This document shows positions 41,493-49,980 of a DNA stretch of 64,000 nucleotides, one piece after another. The notes under the pieces were generated by a model. That model searched no databases and had not been told where the DNA came from. It was given only the letters and a program-made list of their open reading frames with translations. The position numbers and the translations under genes are program-made. Within the stretch, counting starts at the first letter, position 1; each line of letters starts with the position of its first letter. Source of the stretch: Myxococcales bacterium (GTDB lineage Bacteria; Myxococcota_A; Polyangia; Polyangiales; Polyangiaceae). The stretch lies in assembly GCA_016703425.1 (NCBI GenBank), contig JADJCA010000011.1, forward strand, positions 62,001 through 126,000, given 5' to 3'.

Positions 41493-42458
41493 CTACTTCA
41501 CCTTAAACTTCTTGCAAGCTGCATCGAACACGCCGAGCGCGTTTTCGAGCGGCTTGACGAGGTCGCCGAGGCAGATGTTCCCAAGGACAGCGTTCTGGCC
41601 TGTCTTCGCGACGAAGTCCTTGAGGCGCGTGGCCTCCCCGGCCTGCCCAAAGCCCGATGAACAGTTCGTCGGGCCGGCGATGACGGCCGCAGCCCAGCGC
41701 TCGCGGCCGCCCTTCACCGCGTCGAGGGCGCTCACGTAATCGTCGACCGCTGCGTAACCCGGCGTGCCGGGCGGGCACGTGTCGTCTTTGATCGTGAAGT
41801 CGTTGTCGGTTCGCGAGCAGTCATCTTCATCGGTCAGGATCATGACGCCGAGCAGCGCGTCGTCGCGCAAGAAGCCCGCGTTGGCGCTGTCTCCCATGCG
41901 CGTCGTTACAGCGAGCCGAAGCGACTCGAGGGGCATCTCGAGCGCCGGCCCGCCGGCCCCGACGTTGGCGACGCAAGAGAAGTTCGATGACAGATCGGGC
42001 TCCCCGCGCTCGAGCCACGTGTGGCTCATCGAACAAGCGCGACGGAAGCGGCCGTCGTCGCCTTTGTCGTTCACATCGAGCGTCGGCAAGGGAGGCATGC
42101 CGGGCAGCTCGGGGGTCATCTTGTAGCGCGCGCTCCGGCCCGTGGTGGTGACGGCGATGCGGTAGTCGAGCTGGGCGCCCGACGCCGTCGTGTATTGGTC
42201 GAGGCGTTGCGTCAGGACGGCGAAGTTGGCGGCGAGGTTCGCCTGCTCCTCCTTCATGGACCCGGAGTTGTCGACGACGAGGAGGATGTCCATCTTGGAG
42301 CACGCGTCGTCGGGTAAGACGGAAGCGCTCGGCGAAACGACGACGGGCGCCGCTCCTCCGGCGTCAGGGGAGGCCGGGAGTGCGTCGCGCTGGTCGGCGC
42401 CGCAGGCGAATGCGAAGGCCGCGAGGAGCGGAGCCGCGAGGGCAGGACTTCGAGACAT
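41493..42458 (-). CDS. Secreted von Willebrand factor A-like lipoprotein
   Basis: The 321-residue protein begins at ATG 42458 (MSRSPALAAPLL, lipobox AFAC). The vWA fold starts at MDILLVVDNSGSM, whose DxSGS is the metal-binding MIDAS motif, followed by conserved VMILTDEDDCS. Several cysteines suggest disulfides. vWA lipoproteins bind other proteins in a metal-dependent way; no partner is indicated. It lies 112 bases after phoU on the same strand but a terminator separates them. Confidence 0.75.
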   Translation of the reverse strand: MSRSPALAAPLLAAFAFACGADQRDALPASPDAGGAAPVVVSPSASVLPDDACSKMDILLVVDNSGSMKEEQANLAANFAVLTQRLDQYTTASGAQLDYRIAVTTTGRSARYKMTPELPGMPPLPTLDVNDKGDDGRFRRACSMSHTWLERGEPDLSSNFSCVANVGAGGPALEMPLESLRLAVTTRMGDSANAGFLRDDALLGVMILTDEDDCSRTDNDFTIKDDTCPPGTPGYAAVDDYVSALDAVKGGRERWAAAVIAGPTNCSSGFGQAGEATRLKDFVAKTGQNAVLGNICLGDLVKPLENALGVFDAACKKFKVK

Positions 42459-42550
42459 GGTGGGCGCGGCGTAGCAAAGGCCCCGGCAGACGCCAACGGA
42501 CCATTGGGTCTCACGCCGCGCTTGGGAGGAGACACGCCGCAAAGTGGCGT

Positions 42551-42580
42551 AAAACCCGCGCCAGTTGCCGCTAGCGCGGG
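42551..42580 (-). terminator. Intrinsic terminator of the pst-phoU operon
   Basis: On the minus strand CCCGCGC (42580-42574) pairs with GCGCGGG (42561-42555), followed by TTTTACG. The stem begins at once after the phoU stop codon. Confidence 0.75.
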
Positions 42581-43290
42581 GCCACCGGCGGCGGCTTGCT
42601 CGACGTCTGGCGTCGCTCCGCGCGCGAGCGCGGATGCCGGATGTCCTTGCCGCGCGCCATGAAGACCACGAGCTCGGCGAGGTTGGTCGTGTGGTCGGCG
42701 ATCCGCTCCAGGTATTTGGCGATCGATTGGGCCCGCGTGCATCGGTAGATGTTGCGCGGGTTCTCCATCATGTAGGTCAATAGCTCGCGGAAAATCTGGG
42801 CGTAATAGGCATCGACCGTCGAGTCCCGTTCGATGACCTCTTGGGCCCGGTCGGCGTCGCCCTCCACGAACGCGTCGAGCGCCTCGCGAAGCATGGCCTG
42901 CGTGGCCTCCGCCATGTCGGAGAGGTTCGTGTACGGCTGGAGCGGCGGCTCTTCGTTGAGCTCGCGGACGCGTTCGCAGATGTTGACCGTCGAGTCGCCG
43001 ATGCGTTCGATGTCGGTCGTGAGCTTGAGCGCCGTGGTGATGAAGCGGAGGTCTGACGCGACCGGCTGGCGACGCGCGAGGATGCGAAGGCATCGCTCGT
43101 CGATCTCCACCTCGAGCCGATTGATCTCTCGATCGCGCTCCATCGTTCGTTCGGCGAGCTCGCTGTCGCGATCAATGAGGGCCTTCATGGCCGAGACCAA
43201 CATCTCTTCGACCTTGGAGCCCATGAGGATGAGGCGCTCTCGAAGGGTTCGGAGCTCGGCTTCGTATTGGAGGTCGGTATGGCTCTTCAC
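42571..43290 (-). CDS. phoU: Phosphate signalling protein PhoU
   Basis: PhoU links the Pst transporter to PhoR and limits phosphate uptake and the Pho response. The 239-residue protein shows the two three-helix-bundle halves, with metal-site motifs such as ERDREINRLEVEID and DIERIGDSTVNI in the first, and ERDSTVDAYYAQIF and YLERIADHTTNLAE in the second. GAGGA lies eight bases before the GTG at 43290; a TTG at 43314 would overlap pstB. It is the last gene of pstSCAB-phoU. phoB/phoR are not in the window. Confidence 0.93.
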   Translation of the reverse strand: MKSHTDLQYEAELRTLRERLILMGSKVEEMLVSAMKALIDRDSELAERTMERDREINRLEVEIDERCLRILARRQPVASDLRFITTALKLTTDIERIGDSTVNICERVRELNEEPPLQPYTNLSDMAEATQAMLREALDAFVEGDADRAQEVIERDSTVDAYYAQIFRELLTYMMENPRNIYRCTRAQSIAKYLERIADHTTNLAELVVFMARGKDIRHPRSRAERRQTSSKPPPVAPR

Positions 43291-43306
43291 GACGTGGTCC
43301 TCATCA

Positions 43307-44155
43307 TCACCCAAATCGGCCGGTGATGTACTCCTCGGTTCGCTGATTCGACGGCTTGGTGAAGAGGGTGTCGGTCGTGTCGTATTCGACGAGCTCGCCC
43401 ATGTAGAAGAACGCCGTGAAGTCGCTCACGCGAGCCGCCTGCTGCATGCTGTGGGTCACGATGACGATCGTGTAGGTCGCCTTGAGCTCGTAGATGAGCT
43501 CCTCGATCTTCGTTGTCGCGATGGGATCGAGCGCCGAACACGGCTCGTCCATCAAGAGGACCTCGGGCTCGAGGGCGAGGGCGCGAGCGATGCACAGGCG
43601 CTGCTGCTGGCCGCCGGAGAGGCTCGTCCCGGACCTGTCGAGGCGGTCTTTGACCTCGTCCCAGAGCGCCGCTTGCCGGAGCGCCTTTTCGACGCGCGGC
43701 TTGGCGTCTGTGACTTTCATGCCGTTCAGCCGGAGGCCCGCCAGCACGTTGTCGGCGATCGACATGGTCGGGAACGGGTTCGGCTTCTGAAACACCATGC
43801 CGACGCGGCGCCGCACCTGTACCGGATCGGTGCCGCGCTCGTAGATGTCCTTGCCGTCGAGCAAGACGCGCCCTTTGGTGTGCGCGCCGTCGGTGACCTC
43901 ATGCATCCGATTCAAGCACCGCACGAAGGTCGACTTGCCGCAGCCTGAGGGACCGATGACCGCGGTGACGCGCCGTTCTCGAATGCTGAGGCTCACGCGC
44001 TTGAGAGCCTCCGTTGGCCCGAAGAACGCCGAGAGGTGCTCCGAGCTCATCTTCTCGGGGAACTCATCGGCGGCGGCCAGAGGCGGAATCGGCGTGAGGT
44101 AGGTCGCCACGCGCGACGACGACGGAACGGAGGACTCGGACGCTTCTTCTTGCAT
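43307..44155 (-). CDS. pstB: Phosphate ABC transporter ATPase PstB
   Basis: The 282-residue ATPase powers high-affinity phosphate import. Walker A is GPSGCGKST, the signature LSGGQQQR, Walker B VLLMDEP, and the switch His lies in IVTHSM. The Pst-type stretch FVRCLNRMHEV supports the substrate. An N-terminal Ser/Pro-rich extension of about 35 residues is longer than in E. coli PstB (257). The ATG at 44155 lies two bases after the pstA stop. Confidence 0.95.
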   Translation of the reverse strand: MQEEASESSVPSSSRVATYLTPIPPLAAADEFPEKMSSEHLSAFFGPTEALKRVSLSIRERRVTAVIGPSGCGKSTFVRCLNRMHEVTDGAHTKGRVLLDGKDIYERGTDPVQVRRRVGMVFQKPNPFPTMSIADNVLAGLRLNGMKVTDAKPRVEKALRQAALWDEVKDRLDRSGTSLSGGQQQRLCIARALALEPEVLLMDEPCSALDPIATTKIEELIYELKATYTIVIVTHSMQQAARVSDFTAFFYMGELVEYDTTDTLFTKPSNQRTEEYITGRFG

Positions 44156-44157
44156 GA

Positions 44158-44997
44158 TCAACGGCTCACACGGTGTCGAACGAGGAGGCGCGAGAGTATG
44201 TTCAAGCCAAGCACGAACGCGATGAGGACCAGGGCCGCGGCCCACGCTTGCTGGTGCCAGTCGTCGTAGGGCGCGACGGAATACTGGAATATTTGCACCG
44301 TGAGCGTCGACGTCGGCTGGTCGATGCCTTCGGGCCAGTTGCGGTTGTTCGCCGAGGTGAAGAGCAGCGGCGCCGTCTCGCCGGTGCCGCGCGCCACGGC
44401 CAACATGATGCCCGTCACAATGCCTGGTAGCGCCGTCCGCACGACGACACGCAAGACGGTGCGCCAACGCGGCACGCCCAGCGCTAGGGCCGCCTCTCGG
44501 AGCGCGTTGGGGACGAGCTTCATGAGCTCTTCCGTCGTTCGGGCGATGGTCGGCAACATCAAGATCGCGATGGCGATGGAGCCGGCGATGGCCGACTGCC
44601 GCTTCATGGGAATGACGACGACGGCGTAGACGAACATGCCGACGACGATGGACGGCACACCGGAGAGGACGTCGGCGGTGAAGCGAACGGCGTAGCCGAG
44701 GCGACTCTTGCCGTACTCCGCGAGGTAGACCCCCGCCAAGATCCCGGCGGGGATCGCCATCGCGCACGCCATGGCGACGATGGTGACGGTGCCGACGATG
44801 GCGTTTGCGACGCCGCCGCCGAGCTCGCCGACGGGCTTGGGCAAGTGCGTGAGGAAGTCGAGGCTGAGCCCCTTGATGCCTTCGCGGCCGACGAAGAGCA
44901 GGATGCTGATGAGCGGGATCATGGCGCACAGCGTCGCCACCAGGCACGCCCAGCGGAGCACGACGTCGAGCGTCTTGCGGGTGCGGTAGCTCGCCAC
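44158..44997 (-). CDS. pstA: Phosphate ABC transporter permease PstA
   Basis: The 279-residue inner-membrane permease has six hydrophobic helices and the transporter loop EAALALGVPRWRTVLRVV, which docks on PstB. The GTG start at 44997 is one base after the pstC stop, so translation is coupled. Blocks GILAGVYLAEYG and SGVPSIVVGMFVY are typical of PstA. Confidence 0.93.
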   Translation of the reverse strand: MASYRTRKTLDVVLRWACLVATLCAMIPLISILLFVGREGIKGLSLDFLTHLPKPVGELGGGVANAIVGTVTIVAMACAMAIPAGILAGVYLAEYGKSRLGYAVRFTADVLSGVPSIVVGMFVYAVVVIPMKRQSAIAGSIAIAILMLPTIARTTEELMKLVPNALREAALALGVPRWRTVLRVVVRTALPGIVTGIMLAVARGTGETAPLLFTSANNRNWPEGIDQPTSTLTVQIFQYSVAPYDDWHQQAWAAALVLIAFVLGLNILSRLLVRHRVSR

Positions 44998-44998
44998 G

Positions 44999-45973
44999 CT
45001 AGCTCCTCGCCCCTTCCGGCAAGCGCCCCACGCGCCAGACGAGGAGGCGAGCCACCACGTTGAGCACGAAGGTCACGGCAAAGAGCAAGAGCCCGATCGT
45101 CGTGAGCGCCGTGAGATGAGCCCCCGAGGCGGCTTCTGCGTACTCGTTCGCGATGACGCTCGCCATCGTGTAGCTGGGCGCAAAGAGCGACGCGGAGATG
45201 TCGGCGCGGTTGCCGATGATCATCGTGACGGCCATGGTCTCGCCGAGGGCTCGGCCGAGGCCGAGCATCGTGGCGCCGACCATGCCGGAGCGCGCAAACG
45301 GCAAGACGACCTGCGATATCGCCTCGACGCGTGTGGCGCCGAGGGCCAACGCGTTCTCTTTCAAGATCCCCGGCACCGCTACGAGGACTTCGCGCATGAC
45401 CGACGAGATGGTCGGCAGGATCATGATGGCGAGGATGACGCCCGCCGTGAGCATGCCGTAGCCGAGGTGCGGGCCTTGAAAGAGCGGAAGGAAGCCCAGC
45501 GTGCTCTCGAGCTTCGGCTGCACCGTCTCACGCATCCACGGCGCGAGAATGAAGATGCCCCACAGGCCGTAGACGACGCTGGGAACGGCCGCGAGCAGCT
45601 CGACGACGAAGCCCAAGGGACGTCGGATGCGGGGCGGCGCGAGCTCCGTCAGGTAGACCGCGATGCCGAGCGCCACGGGAACGGCCAAGAGGAGCGCCAA
45701 GAACGACGAGACCAAGGTCCCGAAGACGAACGGCGCCGCGCCGAAGCTCTCGCGCACCGGGTCCCAGTCGGTGCGCCAGAGGAACGCGATGCCGAAGCGG
45801 CTGAAGCCGCTCCGTGCGTCCGACGCCAAGGAGAGGATGATCCACGCGATGAGTACGATGAGCAAAATGCCGAAGGCCGCGGTGACTCGTCGGAAGATCG
45901 AGTCGCCGCGGCTCGGGCGCGGGCCGCTCTCCGCAGGGGGAGCGGCCGCGTGAGCGGTGCTGGTCGTGTTCAC
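44999..45973 (-). CDS. pstC: Phosphate ABC transporter permease PstC
   Basis: The 324-residue permease pairs with PstA. Typical blocks are PLGFVVELLAAVPSVVYGLW and ENALALGATRVEAISQVVLP (the EAA loop), with six helices. The first 30 residues are an Ala/Pro-rich cytoplasmic tail. The start is GTG at 45973, 16 bases after pstS. Confidence 0.93.
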   Translation of the reverse strand: MNTTSTAHAAAPPAESGPRPSRGDSIFRRVTAAFGILLIVLIAWIILSLASDARSGFSRFGIAFLWRTDWDPVRESFGAAPFVFGTLVSSFLALLLAVPVALGIAVYLTELAPPRIRRPLGFVVELLAAVPSVVYGLWGIFILAPWMRETVQPKLESTLGFLPLFQGPHLGYGMLTAGVILAIMILPTISSVMREVLVAVPGILKENALALGATRVEAISQVVLPFARSGMVGATMLGLGRALGETMAVTMIIGNRADISASLFAPSYTMASVIANEYAEAASGAHLTALTTIGLLLFAVTFVLNVVARLLVWRVGRLPEGARS

Positions 45974-45989
45974 GGTCGGGCTGCGCCGG

Positions 45990-47099
45990 TCACTTGCCGA
46001 CGAGGAGCGCCTTTCCTTCGGCCTTAAGTAGCTTCACCTTGGCCTCGGCTTTGGCGACGACGGGAGCCGGGAGCTTGCCGTAGTGGAGCGCTTCGGCGTG
46101 CTCTTGCCCTTCGTGGAGACCCCACCAGAGGTAGTTGGCGAGCGCTTGGCCCTTCTGCGCGTTCGCGTTTTCTTCGTAGACGAGGACATAGGAAAACGCG
46201 GCGATGGGGTACGCCGCCTCGCCGGGTGCGTTGGTGATGGAGACGCGAAGGTCGTCCGGCATCTTGTCGGCGACGCTGGCAGCGGCGGCGGTGACCGATG
46301 CGAGGGCCGCGTCGGTGAACTTGCCTGCCTGGTTCTTGAGTGACGCCGTGGCGAGGTTATTTTGCTTGGCGTAGGCGAGCTCGACGTAGCCGATGGAGCC
46401 GGGCGTCGACTTCACGCTTCCCGTCACGCCTTCGTTGCCCTTGCTCGAGATTCCGGCGGGCCACTTGACGCTCTTGCCAGCGCCGACCTTGTCTTTCCAC
46501 GCGGGGCTGACCTTCGCGAGGTAGTCGGTGAACACCGCCGTCGTGCCGCTTCCGTCGGAGCGGGCCACCACCGTGATGTTGGTGGCGGGAAGCTTCGCGT
46601 CGGGGTTGTCCGCCACGAGCTTCGGGTCGTTCCACTTCTTGATCTCCCCCATGAAGACGCCCGTGAGCGCCTCGGGCGTTAGCTTGATGGCGGCCTTGGC
46701 ATCGGGGACGTTGTACGTCACGACGACGGCGCCGAGGGTCATCGGCACGTGGTGCAGCTTGCCCTTCGCCTTGGCGAGTTCTTCGTCGCTCATGGGCGCG
46801 TCGCTGGCGCCGAAGTCGACGGTCTGGTCGGTGATCTGCTTGATGCCGGCGCCGGAGCCCACCGACTGGTAGTTGACCTTCACCTGGGGGTTCGCCTTGC
46901 CGAACTCGGAGATCCACTTCGAGTAGAGCGGGAACGGGAAGGTGGCGCCTGCGCCGTTTAGGCTGACGGTGTCGCTCTTGGGGGCGACGGCGACGGTCGT
47001 CGACGCGCTGCTGGAGGGGGTCGCGGAGCTCGAGTCGCTGCCTTTGCAGCCCATCACGAGGAGGCCAGCAGCAACGAGGACGGTGGAGGCGTTTCGCAT
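45990..47099 (-). CDS. pstS: Phosphate-binding lipoprotein PstS
   Basis: PstS binds phosphate in the periplasm and hands it to PstCA. The 369-residue protein has a lipobox (LLVMGC), then a Ser-rich linker, then the phosphate-site opening GAGATFPFPLYSKWI, with VGSGAGIKQ and ARSDGSGTTAVFTDYL giving further ligands. The ATG at 47099 lacks a ribosome binding site. The PHO box ends only about 20 bases before it, so the message may be nearly leaderless (inference). Confidence 0.95.
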   Translation of the reverse strand: MRNASTVLVAAGLLVMGCKGSDSSSATPSSSASTTVAVAPKSDTVSLNGAGATFPFPLYSKWISEFGKANPQVKVNYQSVGSGAGIKQITDQTVDFGASDAPMSDEELAKAKGKLHHVPMTLGAVVVTYNVPDAKAAIKLTPEALTGVFMGEIKKWNDPKLVADNPDAKLPATNITVVARSDGSGTTAVFTDYLAKVSPAWKDKVGAGKSVKWPAGISSKGNEGVTGSVKSTPGSIGYVELAYAKQNNLATASLKNQAGKFTDAALASVTAAAASVADKMPDDLRVSITNAPGEAAYPIAAFSYVLVYEENANAQKGQALANYLWWGLHEGQEHAEALHYGKLPAPVVAKAEAKVKLLKAEGKALLVGK

Positions 47100-47120
47100 G
47101 CGCGCACAAGTACGCGGCGA

Positions 47121-47138
47121 ATGTGACGATTGGGTGAC
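47121..47138 (-). promoter_or_regulatory. PHO box upstream of pstS
   Basis: On the minus strand the site is CTGTCAC-CCAA-TCGTCAC: two seven-base repeats with a four-base spacer, close to the PhoB consensus CTGTCAT repeats at 11-base spacing. It lies 22 bases before the pstS ATG and would replace the -35 element. This predicts induction of pstSCAB-phoU under phosphate limitation. Confidence 0.75.
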
Positions 47139-47281
47139 AGCAGCGTGAAATGGCGGCGATTGAAGGGGTCGAGGGCTTCGTGAGTCGTCCCGCCTGGCAG
47201 GGCTGCCTCGGTCCCCTCTCCCCCGCGGCCTTCCCCAACCGATCTTTTTCCGCGTGCCTGGCTTTCGCTACATTGGCGCCG

Positions 47282-47566
47282 GTGTCCGGCCAGCTTCTCC
47301 ACCACGGCGACGACGCGCCGGAGCGGTGCGCCTTTTGCGGAAAGGAGGCGGCGGGCCCGTGCGCCACGTGTCAGCGCTCTGTGTGCGGCGATTGCTGCAC
47401 CTTGACCGAAGGGGGCGTTCGGACGTGGGCCATCTGCCTCGAGTGCGATCGCACGAAAGGGCGGTCCCTCAGCCGCGGATGGGCCGGACTCCTCCGGTTC
47501 ATCGGCGCGATCTTGGCCGGGCTCTTCGCCGTCGTTGTCTTGCTCGCGTGGCTCTCGGGGCGCTGA
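47282..47566 (+). CDS. Small zinc-ribbon-like protein with a C-terminal membrane helix
   Basis: From the GTG at 47282 the product has 94 residues. Cysteine pairs CAFC, CATC, CGDC/C and CLEC span residues 15-55, a treble-clef or B-box-like zinc pattern. One helix (FIGAILAGLFAVVVLLAWL) ends the protein. A longer frame opens at 47150 but is less plausible, as it would overlap the pstS promoter. The gene is divergent from the pst operon. Its role is unknown. Confidence 0.6.
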   Translation: MSGQLLHHGDDAPERCAFCGKEAAGPCATCQRSVCGDCCTLTEGGVRTWAICLECDRTKGRSLSRGWAGLLRFIGAILAGLFAVVVLLAWLSGR

Positions 47567-47689
47567 AAGCCGCCGGCTGCACGGCGACGCCGCTTGTGGG
47601 CGCCCGCGCAACTCGCGAACCTGAGCGCGTGGCGAAATCGCGGGCCAGAAGGCGCTTGACGGAGCGAGTGAGACGCGAGGCGCCGGCAC

Positions 47690-49090
47690 CTACGGCTCGA
47701 CGCCCGCGATGACCCAGATGCCGTTGTTCCCCTTGCCGTTCCCTGCCGCGATGAAGAGATCGGCGGCGCTGGTTGGCGTGCGACGCGCGACGACGAGGTC
47801 TTGGGCCCCGGGCAGGTTGGCGAGCTTGGTGGCCACGCCGGTGCTTGGTATGACCTCGAAGACGTCCCCTTCGATGTTCGTCACGTAGTGATGCGTGGCG
47901 CCCAACGCGATGCCCACGAGGGGGGTCCCGGGAGGGATGTTGTAGAGGGGCACCGCGGAGACGGAAAGGGTGGCGGCGAAGGTGACCTTGTGAACTGTGG
48001 CTCCCTCGGAGAAGTAGGCGACGCCGCTGTGATCCGACTCGAGGTAGCTGTTGGCGTTCGGCGTGGGGAACGGCGAAGGGCTTGCGCTAACGGGAACGTT
48101 CAGCCCCTTGTCCAAAGGATTCGCCAGGAAGGCGTTCGCCGCGATCCCGACGAGCAATGGGACGCCCCCCGAACTATCCGCCACGTCGACCGAAAAGGCG
48201 CCACCACTTGCACAACCGCGAGTCCTGAGCGAGGCCCACGTGGGCGAGTAGACCGTCACGCAGGTCGGTCCATTCTGAACGTCCGCGACGAAAGTCTCGG
48301 CACCGAACACCGCGATGCCGCGAAAGGTGTCGGATGGCACCCGCCGCTGGAAGGACGACGCGGGACCGGCGGAGGCCAGCGCGCTCCACGACTCGCCAAA
48401 GGCCCCCTGGTCGGTCGTCCAATAGAGTCCGTCGCCGTCGGCGGCGACACCAAAGGCGGGCGAAGGCGTGGTGACGAGGTGCTGCGGCAACGCGTAACGC
48501 GGCGGTGGGGGAACCGACGTCCGGTCCGGGGCTGCGTCCGCTGACGCTTCGGCGCCCGCGTCGACACCGGTGAGCAAGCGCGCGTCGCACTCTTGGGTGG
48601 TGCTGCAAAACGCTGGGTCGTCGACATCGGCGGTGACGCATCGCCCGTCGACGCACGTTCGGTCCTCCGCGCACTTGATGCCGATGCACGCCGACGACAA
48701 GCGAACCCGCAGCTCGAGCGGCTCGTGAGGCACGAAGCGCAGGCGGCGGCGGGCCACGATGCACCCGGCGAAATCGGCTGCGGCGCACGCGTTGAGAGGC
48801 GAGGTCGCGCCGGCCACGACGGAGATCGAGACCACGTCGTCGCGTTTGCCGCTGGGCGCGATGACCAAAGAGCCGATCGTCCGAAGGGGGCCAGCGCCGC
48901 TGCAGTCGCGCGTGATCGTCACGGGGTCGTCGGTCGGCGCCCCTCCGATGATGGCGGTACCACCGTGGCCAACGAGCTTGTCGCAGTCGACGTCGGTGTC
49001 GACCTGGAGCGTGATCTGCGTGGGCTCGCGGCATGCGCTGGCGCCCGCGCCGAGCGCCGCCGCGATTAAGAGCAGGACCGGTGCGCGCAC
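47690..49090 (-). CDS. Secreted lipoprotein with propeller-like C-terminus
   Basis: The 466-residue protein starts at GTG 49090 (VRAPVLLLIAAALGAGASAC, a lipobox signal). The N-terminal part (ITLQVDTDVDCDKLVGH and RLSSACIGIKCAEDRTC) has paired cysteines. The C-terminal 280 residues have repeated GVAADGDGLYWTTDQG-type blocks, suggestive of a beta-propeller. Similar architecture occurs in the proteins at 1610-2569 and 39681-41453. It is divergent from the next lipoprotein, with 67 bases between starts. Function unknown. Confidence 0.65.
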   Translation of the reverse strand: MRAPVLLLIAAALGAGASACREPTQITLQVDTDVDCDKLVGHGGTAIIGGAPTDDPVTITRDCSGAGPLRTIGSLVIAPSGKRDDVVSISVVAGATSPLNACAAADFAGCIVARRRLRFVPHEPLELRVRLSSACIGIKCAEDRTCVDGRCVTADVDDPAFCSTTQECDARLLTGVDAGAEASADAAPDRTSVPPPPRYALPQHLVTTPSPAFGVAADGDGLYWTTDQGAFGESWSALASAGPASSFQRRVPSDTFRGIAVFGAETFVADVQNGPTCVTVYSPTWASLRTRGCASGGAFSVDVADSSGGVPLLVGIAANAFLANPLDKGLNVPVSASPSPFPTPNANSYLESDHSGVAYFSEGATVHKVTFAATLSVSAVPLYNIPPGTPLVGIALGATHHYVTNIEGDVFEVIPSTGVATKLANLPGAQDLVVARRTPTSAADLFIAAGNGKGNNGIWVIAGVEP

Positions 49091-49157
49091 GAGCCAAGCG
49101 CGAGTTCCCTGCGAGCGGCGAGCCGGCACTTCGCGGATTGTACTGTATGCTGGAGCC

Positions 49158-49931
49158 GTGCGCCGCTCGCTCGTCGCCTTCGCAGTGGGTGCGCTCGCGG
49201 GCTGCGGCTTCCTCGTAGACACGGGCGGCCTCGCGGGCGAGGGCGCCGCGCAAGACGCAGGCGCCGAAGGGGCCCGGGTCGTCGAACCCGCGCTCGACGC
49301 ATCCGCTCCGCTGGAGGCGTCGACACAGCGTTTTTGCGATCGGGCCCCACACGCCTTCTGCGCCGATTTCGAGGGCGCCGTGTTTCGCGACGGGTGGACC
49401 TCTGACAGCCAGGAACTCGGCGGCGCCCTGTCGCTCGTGAATCCGACCCCGGCACACCCCACCCAGGCCCTGCTCGCGAAGATGCCCCGACGCGAGACGG
49501 CCAAGGGGTCCGCTGCGCTGCGAAAAACGTTCGACATGCCGTGGCGACGCGTCGTCATGAACTTCGACGTCTACGTGGAGCGGCCTCTATTCCTGACTGG
49601 CGACCGCAACGCCGGGCTTGTTTGTTTCGCCTTCTACGCGGGGAGCCAGCTCGGCGGACTGTGCGTGTCCGTTGCAGGCGACTACGTCGCGTTCGGCGTC
49701 GACAAGCCGCCACTTCGGTACGACACCTGGCTGCACGCGACCTTCGACGTGGATCCCATCGGCAAGCTCGCGCGGGCCGAGATCGACGGCGTCGTCTTCC
49801 AGAGTCACTTTTCACCGCCCGCTACTGGCGAAGCTCAGCGAATGGAGATCGAACTGGGCGTGCTGGGCTACAACGTGCCGGCGCCGGCCTTCGCGGTCAC
49901 CTACGACGACATCACCATCGACTTGCCGTAG
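49158..49931 (+). CDS. Lipoprotein with LamG/concanavalin-like fold
   Basis: The 257-residue product has a lipoprotein signal (LVAFAVGALAGC) from the GTG at 49158, with TGGAGC seven bases before. After a short acidic linker the segment CDRAPHAFCADFEG begins a jelly-roll-like domain with WLHATFDVDP, ARAEIDGVVF and YDDITIDLP, as in LamG-type carbohydrate-binding folds. No catalytic motif is seen. It may bind sugars or other surface ligands (inference). Confidence 0.6.
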   Translation: MRRSLVAFAVGALAGCGFLVDTGGLAGEGAAQDAGAEGARVVEPALDASAPLEASTQRFCDRAPHAFCADFEGAVFRDGWTSDSQELGGALSLVNPTPAHPTQALLAKMPRRETAKGSAALRKTFDMPWRRVVMNFDVYVERPLFLTGDRNAGLVCFAFYAGSQLGGLCVSVAGDYVAFGVDKPPLRYDTWLHATFDVDPIGKLARAEIDGVVFQSHFSPPATGEAQRMEIELGVLGYNVPAPAFAVTYDDITIDLP

Positions 49932-49980
49932 GCGCTCGAGCGGCGCCCACGGCGGCCTTGCATGTGGCCGCCGCAACGTC

